Notes under the pieces: generated by a model | What the model saw: the letters and a program-made list of their open reading frames with translations, nothing else | Databases searched by the model: none | Told to the model about the DNA's origin: nothing | Assembly: GCA_947169265.1 (NCBI GenBank) | Contig: CAMVPC010000015.1 | Coordinates: 1-64,000 of the forward strand | Length of the DNA stretch: 64,000 nt | Direction: 5' to 3' | From: an uncultured Prevotellaceae bacterium | Lineage (GTDB): Bacteria; Bacteroidota; Bacteroidia; Bacteroidales; Muribaculaceae | Translations under genes and position numbers: made by a program | Part shown: positions 45,461 to 53,255 of the stretch, piece after piece | How the letters are laid out: every line of letters starts with the position of its first letter | Position numbering within the stretch: position 1 is the stretch's first letter

Positions 45461-47314
45461 ATGTCAATGAGTTATTATAGCACGACTAAGCGAGCCGCGA
45501 TGATAGCGGCAATGATTATTATTGGCGCCACATGCGCTGTGGCACAGCGTTTTGCGATTTTGAGCGATATTCATGTGTCGCCAGGCAACGAGAACGAGCG
45601 TCAGCTACGCCTTGCAGTTGAAGAGATTAACCGTGACGACGCGCAGGCCGTGCTCATGACCGGCGACCTCACCAACGAGGGCAGTGACGAGCAGTTGCGC
45701 AATGTCAAGAGCATCCTCGATGGTATCAACAAGCCCCTCTATGTGGTGCCCGGCAATCACGAAAACAATTGGAGTCAAAGCGCATGCAAGACTTTCGTCG
45801 ACTTGTGGGGCAACGATCGCTTTGTCTTTGAGATTGACAGTCTTGTTGTTATAGGTCTCAACTGCGGCCCGTTCATGAAAATGGGCGACGGACACATCAA
45901 GCAGGAAGACCTCGCTTGGCTTGAGCGCGAGCTTCAGGCCCGTGTCACGCCCGGCAAACGAGTGCTCAGTATTAACCACTATCCACTCAAGGACGACCTT
46001 GACAACTATGTAGCTTATCACGATATTTTGCGTCGCTTCCCCGTGGTTGCCCATCAAAACGGCCATTATCACCATTGGGAGCACTATGTGACCGGAGGCA
46101 TTAACGGAGTGATGGTGCGTGCCCTTGACATGCGTGACGGCAACTACGGCTATTCGCTACTCGAGGTGAGAGGCGACAGTACGTTGGTGTGGGATAAGCG
46201 CTTGGGCATGGAACCCGAACTTAAATTCGCCTTTGCTCGCGACACCCGGTGCCCACTTGACGCCATCGATGTGCCGGCGCCGCTCACTCGCGTGAGCGAG
46301 GGCCGCCTCACAGTGGAACTTGTGCACCGCGATGAGGCGTCGATATTCACGCGCTTATCGGTAGATAAGGAATGTATTTATTTTGGCAACTCGCTGGGTC
46401 AAGCGAAGGCAATCGACAAGACGTCTGACAAATTGCGATGGCTCTACCCCACCAATGCCATGCTCTTTTCGCGTCCCGCCGTCAGTGGGGACATGGTTGT
46501 GATTCCCACAGCCGACAAGCGACTCTTGTGGATCAACCGGCGTGACGGAAAACTGCTGTGGAGCCATGAGGCTGACGGCCCCTATGTCGCCGATGGTGTG
46601 GTCCACAAGGGGATCCTTTATCAAGGCGGCTACATGGGATTTGAGGCATGGGACGTGAAGACACGTCGTCAACTGTGGCGCTGTGGCGACATCACCAATT
46701 ACTGCCAGGCCGAACCTGTAGTCGATGGTAAGGACGTGTTTTTCGGCGCATGGGACACAAGGTTACGCTGTCTTGACCGTCTGGACGGTCATCTCAAGTG
46801 GCAATGGGACAACGGAAAGTCGGCTCGCCTCTACAGCCCGGGCAATGTCGTGCCTGTAGTCACAAAGCAGCGAGTGGTTATTGTAGCCCCCGACCGCCAC
46901 TCAACAGCTATCGACCGCAAGACGGGAAAGGAGGTGTGGCGCCACTACGACAAGGAGGTGAAGGTGCGCGAGAGTTTGGGGCATAGCCGCGACGGGCATG
47001 TCGCCTATGCCAAGACGATGGATGGCACGCTTGTGGCCTTCGACACGCGTTCGGCTGATTATCGTCAGCTATGGGAGGTTGACTTGGGCTTTGGATATGA
47101 GCATGCGCCTTGCATTGTGCTTGAGCACAAAGGACACATATTTACAGGGTCGCGACGCGGACGCCTCACAGTGCTTGACGCCAAAACACACCACATTGTG
47201 CTTGCCGCCCAACTTGGAACGAGCGAGGTCAATGGCTTTGACATCGACCCAACCACAGGCCACATCTATTGCTCGCTCATTGAGGGAACTATTTTCCGCA
47301 TCACCGTTAAGTGA
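45461..47314 (+). CDS. Exported metallophosphoesterase with PQQ-like beta-propeller
   Basis: A 617-residue protein that fuses two domains. After a signal peptide (about 1-30, ending AVAQ) comes a calcineurin-like phosphoesterase with all five motifs: LSDIHV, MTGDLTNEG, PGNHENN, INHYPL and NGHYHHW (about 30-215). Residues about 300-617 show PQQ-type propeller repeats (DKTSDKLRWLYP; NRRDGKLLWSHE; DVKTRRQLWRCG; DRKTGKEVWRHY). Such propellers often bind proteins or ligands rather than PQQ. The substrate of the phosphoesterase is unknown. ATG 45461 was chosen (45467 is an alternative) since upstream sequence covers the promoter. Confidence 0.88.
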   Translation: MSMSYYSTTKRAAMIAAMIIIGATCAVAQRFAILSDIHVSPGNENERQLRLAVEEINRDDAQAVLMTGDLTNEGSDEQLRNVKSILDGINKPLYVVPGNHENNWSQSACKTFVDLWGNDRFVFEIDSLVVIGLNCGPFMKMGDGHIKQEDLAWLERELQARVTPGKRVLSINHYPLKDDLDNYVAYHDILRRFPVVAHQNGHYHHWEHYVTGGINGVMVRALDMRDGNYGYSLLEVRGDSTLVWDKRLGMEPELKFAFARDTRCPLDAIDVPAPLTRVSEGRLTVELVHRDEASIFTRLSVDKECIYFGNSLGQAKAIDKTSDKLRWLYPTNAMLFSRPAVSGDMVVIPTADKRLLWINRRDGKLLWSHEADGPYVADGVVHKGILYQGGYMGFEAWDVKTRRQLWRCGDITNYCQAEPVVDGKDVFFGAWDTRLRCLDRLDGHLKWQWDNGKSARLYSPGNVVPVVTKQRVVIVAPDRHSTAIDRKTGKEVWRHYDKEVKVRESLGHSRDGHVAYAKTMDGTLVAFDTRSADYRQLWEVDLGFGYEHAPCIVLEHKGHIFTGSRRGRLTVLDAKTHHIVLAAQLGTSEVNGFDIDPTTGHIYCSLIEGTIFRITVK

Positions 47315-47370
47315 CCCGCAAAAGATATTGCATGCTTTAACTCATCATCTGCCCGTTGATTGTTTCACGA

Positions 47371-48432
47371 TTAGCGGGCAGTGAGTATTTTATAGATGAG
47401 TTCTTTGAGAAGTTTGTAGGAATCTTGACGTGACCCGATGCCCTTGCTACGGCAGTCGCACTGACGCAGGTAGGAGACGATGTTGACACAGGCTTGAGTG
47501 GAATATTGCCGTGCCGCAGCCTCAAACTTGCCGATGCGGAATGAGCTTTTTGAGCCTGTGGCGGCCATCAGTCCAGCCGGAGATCGGTCTTTGGCGGTGC
47601 GAAAGAGCAGTACGGCGGTGAAAAACGAGAATAGCATTCCCACGGTCACCACCACGGGATTGTTTTTGGGATTGCGCTCGTAGTAGTCGACGATACGCAA
47701 TGCTTTTGGGGCATTGCGGTTGATGAGCGAATCCTCAAGTTCCCAATAGTTGTAATCCTTGCTGATACCTATGTTTTTCTCAATGAGCTCGGGAGTGATG
47801 ACCTTGTCGGGCCCCACGAGCATGGCGAGCTTGTCGATTTCACCAAAGAGTCGCGACACGTCATTGCCGATGTTTGTGGCGAGCATTGACGAACTTTTGT
47901 CGTCGATCGAGCAACCCAGTGATTTGGCATAGTTCTCGGCGGCGGCTTGCACAGGGCGCCCGTCGCGCAGGCGAGCCGACTCATATATCACGCCACATTG
48001 ATTTTTCTTCACCTCATCGGTAAACTCTTTAGCCTTGATGGTCCCGCCCTTAAAGCAAATAACAAGAATGGTGCTGTCAAGCGGATTTTGCGCATAGAAC
48101 TTGAAAACGTTCAGTTCATTGGCATTGCCCTTGTTGTTGTTTTTTCCTAAATTCTGGGCCTCACGCAACACCACCACTTGATAGCGCGACATGGCCGGAT
48201 ATTGTTTGCAAGTGGCTATGAGCTGCTTGGCGTCGGCCACGTCAACGCCATAAGCTATCGTGAGGTTAAAAGCTTTCTCGTCTTCGGTGAGCGCGCTGTC
48301 GATGATAGCCTCCTGCAATTTGTCGATATAATAAGGTTCCTCGCCATGAAGGATATAGATGGGCTTGAACTTGCGTGCTTTGATATCCTTCATGAGCGAA
48401 AAATAAGTGATACTTTCTTTTTTTGCCGCCAT
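47371..48432 (-). CDS. holA: DNA polymerase III delta subunit
   Basis: Clamp-loader subunit that opens the sliding clamp encoded by dnaN. The 353-residue sequence has the degraded AAA+ fold of delta: FKPIYILHGEEPYYIDKLQEAI (about 22-43), a sensor-like region and the collar domain at the C-terminus. Identity is clear from the N-terminus and length. It is divergent from the HsdR_N-like gene across a shared palindrome. Confidence 0.93.
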   Translation of the reverse strand: MAAKKESITYFSLMKDIKARKFKPIYILHGEEPYYIDKLQEAIIDSALTEDEKAFNLTIAYGVDVADAKQLIATCKQYPAMSRYQVVVLREAQNLGKNNNKGNANELNVFKFYAQNPLDSTILVICFKGGTIKAKEFTDEVKKNQCGVIYESARLRDGRPVQAAAENYAKSLGCSIDDKSSSMLATNIGNDVSRLFGEIDKLAMLVGPDKVITPELIEKNIGISKDYNYWELEDSLINRNAPKALRIVDYYERNPKNNPVVVTVGMLFSFFTAVLLFRTAKDRSPAGLMAATGSKSSFRIGKFEAAARQYSTQACVNIVSYLRQCDCRSKGIGSRQDSYKLLKELIYKILTAR

Positions 48433-48457
48433 TGATGTGTTGTCGTTTGAAAATAAT

Positions 48458-48492
48458 TTGTAAATTTACAACGAATTTTTCTCTTACGCAAA
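48458..48492. promoter_or_regulatory. Shared palindromic promoter of holA and HsdR_N-like gene
   Basis: A perfect 14-base palindrome (TTGTAAATTTACAA, 48458-48471) carries a TAAATTTA -7-like element on both strands. For holA TTTG lies 20 bases upstream (48489-48492, minus). For the plus-strand gene GTTG lies at 48439-48442 with an 18-base spacing. Confidence 0.4.
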
Positions 48493-48502
48493 TCCTTGTG
48501 TT

Positions 48503-48961
48503 GTGGTTAAACTAAATCTTCCTGAATATCAATTTAATATAAAGAGGACAAAAAACGGCGCGCAAATCTTCGACAGGCTTCGTGGCCGTTTTGTGGCCCT
48601 CACCCCCGAGGAATGGGTGAGGCAGCACTTCGTCGACTTTCTTATTGAGGAAAAGCAGTATCCCATGGCACTCATGGGTAATGAAATATCACTTGAACTT
48701 AACGGCGTGAAACGGCGCTGCGACACGCTTGTGGCCGCAACCGACGGAACGCCGCTCGCCGTAGTCGAATATAAGGCGCCGACGATAACCATAACCCAAG
48801 CGACTTTTGACCAAATCGCGCGCTACAACATGGTGCTGCGCGCCAAGTGTCTCATGGTGAGCAACGGCATGAGCATCTACTGCTGCCTTTTCAATGGCGA
48901 GAGTGGCACTTACTCGTTTTTGCGGGAGATCCCCCCCTATCCCATTCTGTTAACCCTTTAA
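48503..48961 (+). CDS. HsdR N-terminal-domain-like protein (PD-(D/E)XK fold)
   Basis: A 152-residue protein resembling only the N-terminal nuclease domain of type I restriction subunit HsdR. The active-site pattern D74 ... E89-V-K-like (VEYK: E89, K91) with Q99 downstream is intact, so metal-dependent nuclease activity is possible. No methylase, specificity or helicase genes are present, so it is not a restriction system. The gene next to holA is a recurring arrangement in Bacteroidales. Start is GTG 48503; no in-frame ATG fits. It is followed 14 bases later by the amidase gene. Confidence 0.82.
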   Translation: MVKLNLPEYQFNIKRTKNGAQIFDRLRGRFVALTPEEWVRQHFVDFLIEEKQYPMALMGNEISLELNGVKRRCDTLVAATDGTPLAVVEYKAPTITITQATFDQIARYNMVLRAKCLMVSNGMSIYCCLFNGESGTYSFLREIPPYPILLTL

Positions 48962-48975
48962 CCCATTATAAAGAA

Positions 48976-49854
48976 ATGAAGATTGGCATCATACAGCAAC
49001 AGAACACCAGCCATGTGGAGCTGAATCGAATTAACCTGCGCAAGAAAATCGAAAAGTTGGCCCAGAAGGGCGCACAGCTTGTCGTGTTGCAGGAACTGCA
49101 CGACAGTCTTTACTTTTGTCAAACCGAGAACGTCGAAAACTTCGACCTTGCCGAACCTATTCCGGGCAATGCCACCGAATTCTACAGTCAAGTGGCGAGG
49201 CAGTGCGGCGTTGTGCTCGTATCCTCGCTTTTCGAGCGGCGTGCTCCCGGGTTGTACCACAACACAGCAGTGGTGTTTGAAAGCGACGGGACGATAGCCG
49301 GCCGCTATCGCAAAATGCATATCCCCGACGACCCTGCCTATTACGAGAAATTCTATTTCACGCCCGGCGACATAGGCTTCCGCCCCATCGACACTTCGGT
49401 GGGAAGACTGGGTGTGCTCGTTTGCTGGGACCAATGGTATCCCGAGGCCGCGCGCCTCATGGCGCTACGGGGTGCGCAATTACTCATCTATCCCACGGCA
49501 ATAGGCTACGAGCGCACCGACACCAACGCCGAGCAGCAACGGCAACGCGAAGCATGGATTACCGTGCAACGCGGTCATGCCGTGGCCAATGGCTTGCCGG
49601 TAGTTACCGTCAACCGCACGGGACATGAACCCGACCCGAGCGGTGCTACCGGCGGCATCGTCTTTTGGGGCAGCAGCTTTGTGGCGGGGTCGCAGGGCGA
49701 AATACTCTTCAGCGCGCCACAGGACCAAGAAACCGAAGCCATCGTCGACGTGGATCTCGAGCGTTGTGAGCGCGTGAGACGCTGGTGGCCTTTCTTGCGT
49801 GACCGCCGCATCGACCATTATGGTCCCATCGTTGAGCGATACCTTGATTGTTGA
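48976..49854 (+). CDS. aguB: N-carbamoylputrescine amidase
   Basis: Nitrilase-superfamily enzyme that converts N-carbamoylputrescine to putrescine in the agmatine route. The catalytic triad is visible: E in VLQELHDSLYFC, K in RYRKMHIPDD and C in VLVCWDQWYPEAAR. The ELHDSLYFCQTE and FTPGDIGFRP patterns are typical of AguB rather than of other nitrilases. It has 292 residues, the normal length. The usual partner agmatine deiminase (aguA) is not adjacent. A hairpin terminator follows. Confidence 0.92.
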   Translation: MKIGIIQQQNTSHVELNRINLRKKIEKLAQKGAQLVVLQELHDSLYFCQTENVENFDLAEPIPGNATEFYSQVARQCGVVLVSSLFERRAPGLYHNTAVVFESDGTIAGRYRKMHIPDDPAYYEKFYFTPGDIGFRPIDTSVGRLGVLVCWDQWYPEAARLMALRGAQLLIYPTAIGYERTDTNAEQQRQREAWITVQRGHAVANGLPVVTVNRTGHEPDPSGATGGIVFWGSSFVAGSQGEILFSAPQDQETEAIVDVDLERCERVRRWWPFLRDRRIDHYGPIVERYLDC

Positions 49855-49862
49855 TTGTAAGG

Positions 49863-49909
49863 TGTGAAGTGTCATCCTATTCAACAAAGAGTTAGGCAAG
49901 CACTTCACA
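49863..49909 (+). terminator. Terminator after aguB
   Basis: TGTGAAGTG (49863-49871) and CACTTCACA (49901-49909) are perfect complements with a long loop, followed by TTTATTT. Confidence 0.5.
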
Positions 49910-49914
49910 TTTAT

Positions 49915-50382
49915 TTAGTTGTCATTATTCTCGAGGCGTTCTTCGTCTTCGGGGGTCCAGAGCGGGTTCTCCTCATCCCAGTCGTCCCAGTCATCAAACC
50001 CGAAGAAAGCTTCGTCGGTGAATTCTTTCATCTCTCGACCCTCCTTTTTGGTGGGGCGACCGGTGCCCTTTTGCCTATTGATAAAACCATTGATGCGGGC
50101 CATTTCGAGCAAATGGTACTGGTCGGGCGGAGTAATGTTTTTAAGGTAGTTAGGCACCAACTTGGCTCCCACACGATTTTGCAGCAGTCCCACAACCTGA
50201 AAGGTAAACGTGATGGGGGGCTTCTTCACCTCAATCACGTCGCCCACCTTCACCACGTGGGAGGGTTTCACATTTTGCCCGCCCATTGTCACACGCCCCA
50301 GCTTACATTGGTTGGTGGCCAATGAGCGCGTCTTAAACACGCGCGTGGCCCATAGCCACTTATCTATCCTTACCTCGCTCAT
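49915..50382 (-). CDS. RNA-binding S4 domain protein, HSP15-like
   Basis: A 155-residue protein. The N-terminal S4 domain (about 3-65, [22 protein letters not shown]) resembles HslR/HSP15, which binds 50S subunits carrying a stalled nascent chain. The C-terminal 40 residues are very acidic ([11 protein letters not shown]), common in Bacteroidota members. It overlaps pth by four bases; placement with peptidyl-tRNA hydrolase fits a ribosome-rescue role. Confidence 0.88.
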   Translation of the reverse strand: MSEVRIDKWLWATRVFKTRSLATNQCKLGRVTMGGQNVKPSHVVKVGDVIEVKKPPITFTFQVVGLLQNRVGAKLVPNYLKNITPPDQYHLLEMARINGFINRQKGTGRPTKKEGREMKEFTDEAFFGFDDWDDWDEENPLWTPEDEERLENNDN

Positions 50383-50942
50383 TTGTTATTGTAATTACAC
50401 ATGGCAAACGACAGGCCGCTCAACGCCCACGCTTTCACGGCCTCGACAGCCTTTTCCAAGCGCTCGGGAAGTGCCTCACGCTCTTCGGGCAGGAAATGCC
50501 CCAGCACATAGTCAACCTGAAAGCCTTGAGGAAAATCGCCGCCAATGCCAAAACGCAGTCTCGCGAAATTTTGGGTGCCAATCATCTGCGTGATATGCTT
50601 CAAGCCATTGTGGCCGCCATCGCTACCCTTCCCTTTCATGCGCAAGGTGCCAAAGGGCAATGCCAGGTCATCGCACAGCACGAGCAAGTCTTCAAGTTCC
50701 ACCTTCTCCTTGTTGAGCCAGTAACGCACAGCGTCGCCACTCAAGTTCATGTAAGTCGACGGCTTGAGTAACACAAGCTGCTGGTTCTTGAGGCGCATCT
50801 CGGCCACGGCGCCATAACGTTCGCTCCTAAAAACGATATTGGACGCCGCGGCAAGGGCGTCCAATATCATAAATCCTATGTTGTGGCGGGTCTCGTGGTA
50901 TTCGGCACCAATGTTTCCCAGTCCCACAATCAGTTTTTTCAT
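50379..50942 (-). CDS. pth: Peptidyl-tRNA hydrolase
   Basis: Frees tRNA from peptidyl-tRNA that drops off the ribosome. The 187-residue sequence shows [22 protein letters not shown] (N10 and H20-type catalytic region), the [12 protein letters not shown] motif, [29 protein letters not shown] and LRFGIG. It is of standard length. It lies 23 bases after rplY and overlaps the S4 gene. Confidence 0.97.
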   Translation of the reverse strand: MKKLIVGLGNIGAEYHETRHNIGFMILDALAAASNIVFRSERYGAVAEMRLKNQQLVLLKPSTYMNLSGDAVRYWLNKEKVELEDLLVLCDDLALPFGTLRMKGKGSDGGHNGLKHITQMIGTQNFARLRFGIGGDFPQGFQVDYVLGHFLPEEREALPERLEKAVEAVKAWALSGLSFAMCNYNNK

Positions 50943-50965
50943 CGCCTGATGAAGTGGTAAAATGG

Positions 50966-51643
50966 TTAAGCCTCTTCCTCAGCCTCGCCTTCCTCGGTGG
51001 CTGCGGCAGCGCTACCACGGGTGGCGCGCACGCCGGCAATCACGAGGTCCTTAGCGCTCACGAGTTCGTACTTGTCAAACTTGAGGTCGCTAACCTTGAT
51101 AGCGTGGCCAATTTGCACATCGTCCACATTCACAATCACGCGCTCGGGAAGGTCGGGATACAAGCCTTTCACCTTCACCTTCTTCATGCCCAAGTAGAGC
51201 TTACCACCAGCCTTCACACCGGCGGCATGTCCTTCGAGCTTGACGGGGATTTCCACCACCACGGGCTTTTGGTCGTTGATCTCAAGGAAGTCGATGTGAA
51301 GCACGGTGTCCTTCACCTTGTGCCACTGCACATCCTTGACAACAGCCTTCTTAGCCTCACCATCGATGTTGAGGTCGACAACGAACACGTCGGGCGAGAA
51401 GATGAGCTTGCGCACATCGGCTTGCGACACAGTAAGGTCGGTAGTAAGCACAGCCTTGTTGTCACGGCCAATGGGAACGACTTTTTCGCCCTTGCCGAGC
51501 TTGCCGTCGTACTTGCCATCTTTCAATTCAACCACTTTACCGCCATTGAGCACAGCGGGGATAAGGTTAGCTTGACGCAAAGCCTTGGTGGCTTTCTTTC
51601 CCAACTCCACGCGAGGTTGGGCATTCAATTCGTAAGTTTTCAT
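50966..51643 (-). CDS. rplY: 50S ribosomal protein L25/general stress protein Ctc
   Basis: 5S rRNA-binding ribosomal protein. The N-terminal L25 domain (about 1-90) is followed by the TL5 C-terminal beta domain (about 95-185) and a tail rich in Ala and Glu. The 225-residue length fits the two-domain Ctc form. It opens the rplY-pth-S4 operon, a common set in bacteria. Confidence 0.96.
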   Translation of the reverse strand: MKTYELNAQPRVELGKKATKALRQANLIPAVLNGGKVVELKDGKYDGKLGKGEKVVPIGRDNKAVLTTDLTVSQADVRKLIFSPDVFVVDLNIDGEAKKAVVKDVQWHKVKDTVLHIDFLEINDQKPVVVEIPVKLEGHAAGVKAGGKLYLGMKKVKVKGLYPDLPERVIVNVDDVQIGHAIKVSDLKFDKYELVSAKDLVIAGVRATRGSAAAATEEGEAEEEA

Positions 51644-51721
51644 CTAATTTAATTGTTTGTGTTACTAAAAATTAAGTCTGTTTGCGCTTAATTTCCCATC
51701 ACACGGGTCCTAAAAGCGGCG

Positions 51722-51752
51722 CAAAATTACTGCTTTTTCCTCATTTGAGCAA
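51722..51752 (-). promoter_or_regulatory. Promoter of rplY-pth-S4 operon
   Basis: TAATTTTG (51722-51729) with a CTTG 20 bases upstream (minus strand), about 80 bases before the rplY start codon. Confidence 0.45.
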
Positions 51753-51828
51753 GGCTTTAACCGAAAAAAACGCTTTCTATCGCCTCTTTTTGTGAATTTG
51801 CGCACTTATGGGGTAAAATGCCAAGCGA

Positions 51829-52677
51829 TTAGAAGGCTTTGAAACTCATGTCAAGCGATTTCACCGAGTGTGTGAGTGCGCCCACCGAAATGTAGTCAAC
51901 ACCGGCCTCGCCATAGTCGCGCAGCGTGTCGAGGGTGATGCCGCCGCTCGATTCGGTTTCCACGCGTCCATCGATAATTTTCACGGCTTCCCGAGTGAGT
52001 TCGGGCGTAAAATTGTCGAGCATGATGCGATCAGCGCCGCCATTGTCGAGGGCCTGCCGCAACTCGTCGAGATTGCGCACCTCGATTTCAATCTTGAGGT
52101 CTTTACCGTTTTCGCGACACCACTCATGGGCACGGTCAAGCGCCTTGCCTATGCCGCCGGCGAAATCCACGTGATTGTCTTTGAGCAAAATCATGTCAAA
52201 CAGGCCGATGCGGTGGTTGCAGCCGCCACCAATTCGCACAGCCTCCTTTTCCATAATGCGCATGCCCGGCGTAGTTTTGCGCGTATCAAGCACACGGGTC
52301 TTAAGACCCTTAAGGCGACTCTGGTACACACTCGCCACGGTGGCGATGCCGCTCATGCGCTGCATGATGTTGAGCATGAGGCGCTCGGTTTGAAGCAGCG
52401 AGCGCACTCGCCCCTCAACGATAAAGGCGATATCGCCGGGTTTCACGTGCGTTCCATCGTCAAGGTAGACAGTCATCTTGAGATCGGGGTCGAATTTCTC
52501 AAACACACGGCGCGCCATTTCCACACCGGCGAGAATACCCACTTCCTTAATAATAAGACGCGAGCGTCCCATTTCCTCGGCAGGTATACAGCACAATGTG
52601 GTGGCGTCTCCGTCGCCGATATCCTCGGCAAACGCGAGGTCAATCAATTCGTCAATCAGTTCTTCTTTGGTTTTCAT
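51829..52677 (-). CDS. nadC: Nicotinate-nucleotide pyrophosphorylase (carboxylating)
   Basis: Makes nicotinate mononucleotide from quinolinate and PRPP in de novo NAD synthesis. The 282-residue protein shows ETERLMLNIMQRMSGIAT-like (LLQTERLMLNIMQRMSGIAT), RVLDTRKTTPGMR, GGGCNHRIGLFDMILLKDNH and ESSGGITLDTL, all typical of the type II PRTase fold. nadA and nadB are not in the window. It is divergent from rlmH. Confidence 0.97.
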   Translation of the reverse strand: MKTKEELIDELIDLAFAEDIGDGDATTLCCIPAEEMGRSRLIIKEVGILAGVEMARRVFEKFDPDLKMTVYLDDGTHVKPGDIAFIVEGRVRSLLQTERLMLNIMQRMSGIATVASVYQSRLKGLKTRVLDTRKTTPGMRIMEKEAVRIGGGCNHRIGLFDMILLKDNHVDFAGGIGKALDRAHEWCRENGKDLKIEIEVRNLDELRQALDNGGADRIMLDNFTPELTREAVKIIDGRVETESSGGITLDTLRDYGEAGVDYISVGALTHSVKSLDMSFKAF

Positions 52678-52708
52678 TACTTTTAGTGAAATATGGTGAA
52701 TATTTTGG

Positions 52709-52716
52709 CAAATATA
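52709..52716 (-). promoter_or_regulatory. -7 element of nadC
   Basis: TATATTTG on the minus strand, 32 bases before the nadC start codon; no clear -33 element. Confidence 0.35.
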
Positions 52717-52738
52717 GCAACAATTGCCGAATTATCCT

Positions 52739-52746
52739 TAATTTTG
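52739..52746 (+). promoter_or_regulatory. -7 element of rlmH operon
   Basis: TAATTTTG, 24 bases before the rlmH ATG at 52770. Confidence 0.45.
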
Positions 52747-52769
52747 CAATTCATTTTTATATTATTGGC

Positions 52770-53243
52770 ATGAAAATAGTACTCGCGGTCGTGGGCCGCA
52801 TGAACAGCAGCTATCTCAACAAAGGCGTCGACGACTATGTGGCGCGCCTGCGGCATTATGTGCCATTTGAGATTGTTCACATCGATGACGCCAAGCACAC
52901 GCGCAACCTCACGCAAGACCAGCAAAAACAGGCCGAAGGACGGAATATTCTCGCTTTCCTCGACCGTGGCGACCATGTGGTACTTCTCGATGAGCGGGGA
53001 AAGATGATGCGGTCGGTGGAATTCGCGAGCTATATCGAGCGTAAAATGACCACCGTGCAGCGCAGGCTCGTCTTTGTGGTGGGAGGCCCCTACGGCTTTT
53101 CGCCCGAGGTGTATGCGCGTGCCGACGGCCAATTATCGCTTTCGCTCATGACCCTCTCGCACGAGATGATTCGTCTCGTTTTTACCGAGCAGCTCTATCG
53201 CGCCATGACCATCCTGCGCAACGAGCCTTACCATCACGAATAA
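52770..53243 (+). CDS. rlmH: 23S rRNA (pseudouridine1915-N3)-methyltransferase
   Basis: SPOUT-class methyltransferase that modifies pseudouridine 1915 of helix 69. The 157-residue sequence has LLDERGK near 80, VFVVGGPYGFSPEV for the trefoil SAM site and LSLMTLSHEMIRLVFTEQLYRA. ATG 52770 gives the family length; an upstream extension would lie over the promoter. It opens the rlmH-MscS-HAD run. Confidence 0.96.
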   Translation: MKIVLAVVGRMNSSYLNKGVDDYVARLRHYVPFEIVHIDDAKHTRNLTQDQQKQAEGRNILAFLDRGDHVVLLDERGKMMRSVEFASYIERKMTTVQRRLVFVVGGPYGFSPEVYARADGQLSLSLMTLSHEMIRLVFTEQLYRAMTILRNEPYHHE

Positions 53244-53255
53244 AAACAAATCACG

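Noticed and set aside
47349..47381. Hairpin CTGCCCG/CGGGCAG between the phosphoesterase gene and holA as a terminator
   Set aside because: It overlaps the holA stop codon and no T run follows on either strand.
48503..48961. Type I restriction-modification locus
   Set aside because: Only the N-terminal nuclease-like domain is present; there are no HsdM, HsdS or helicase genes on either side.
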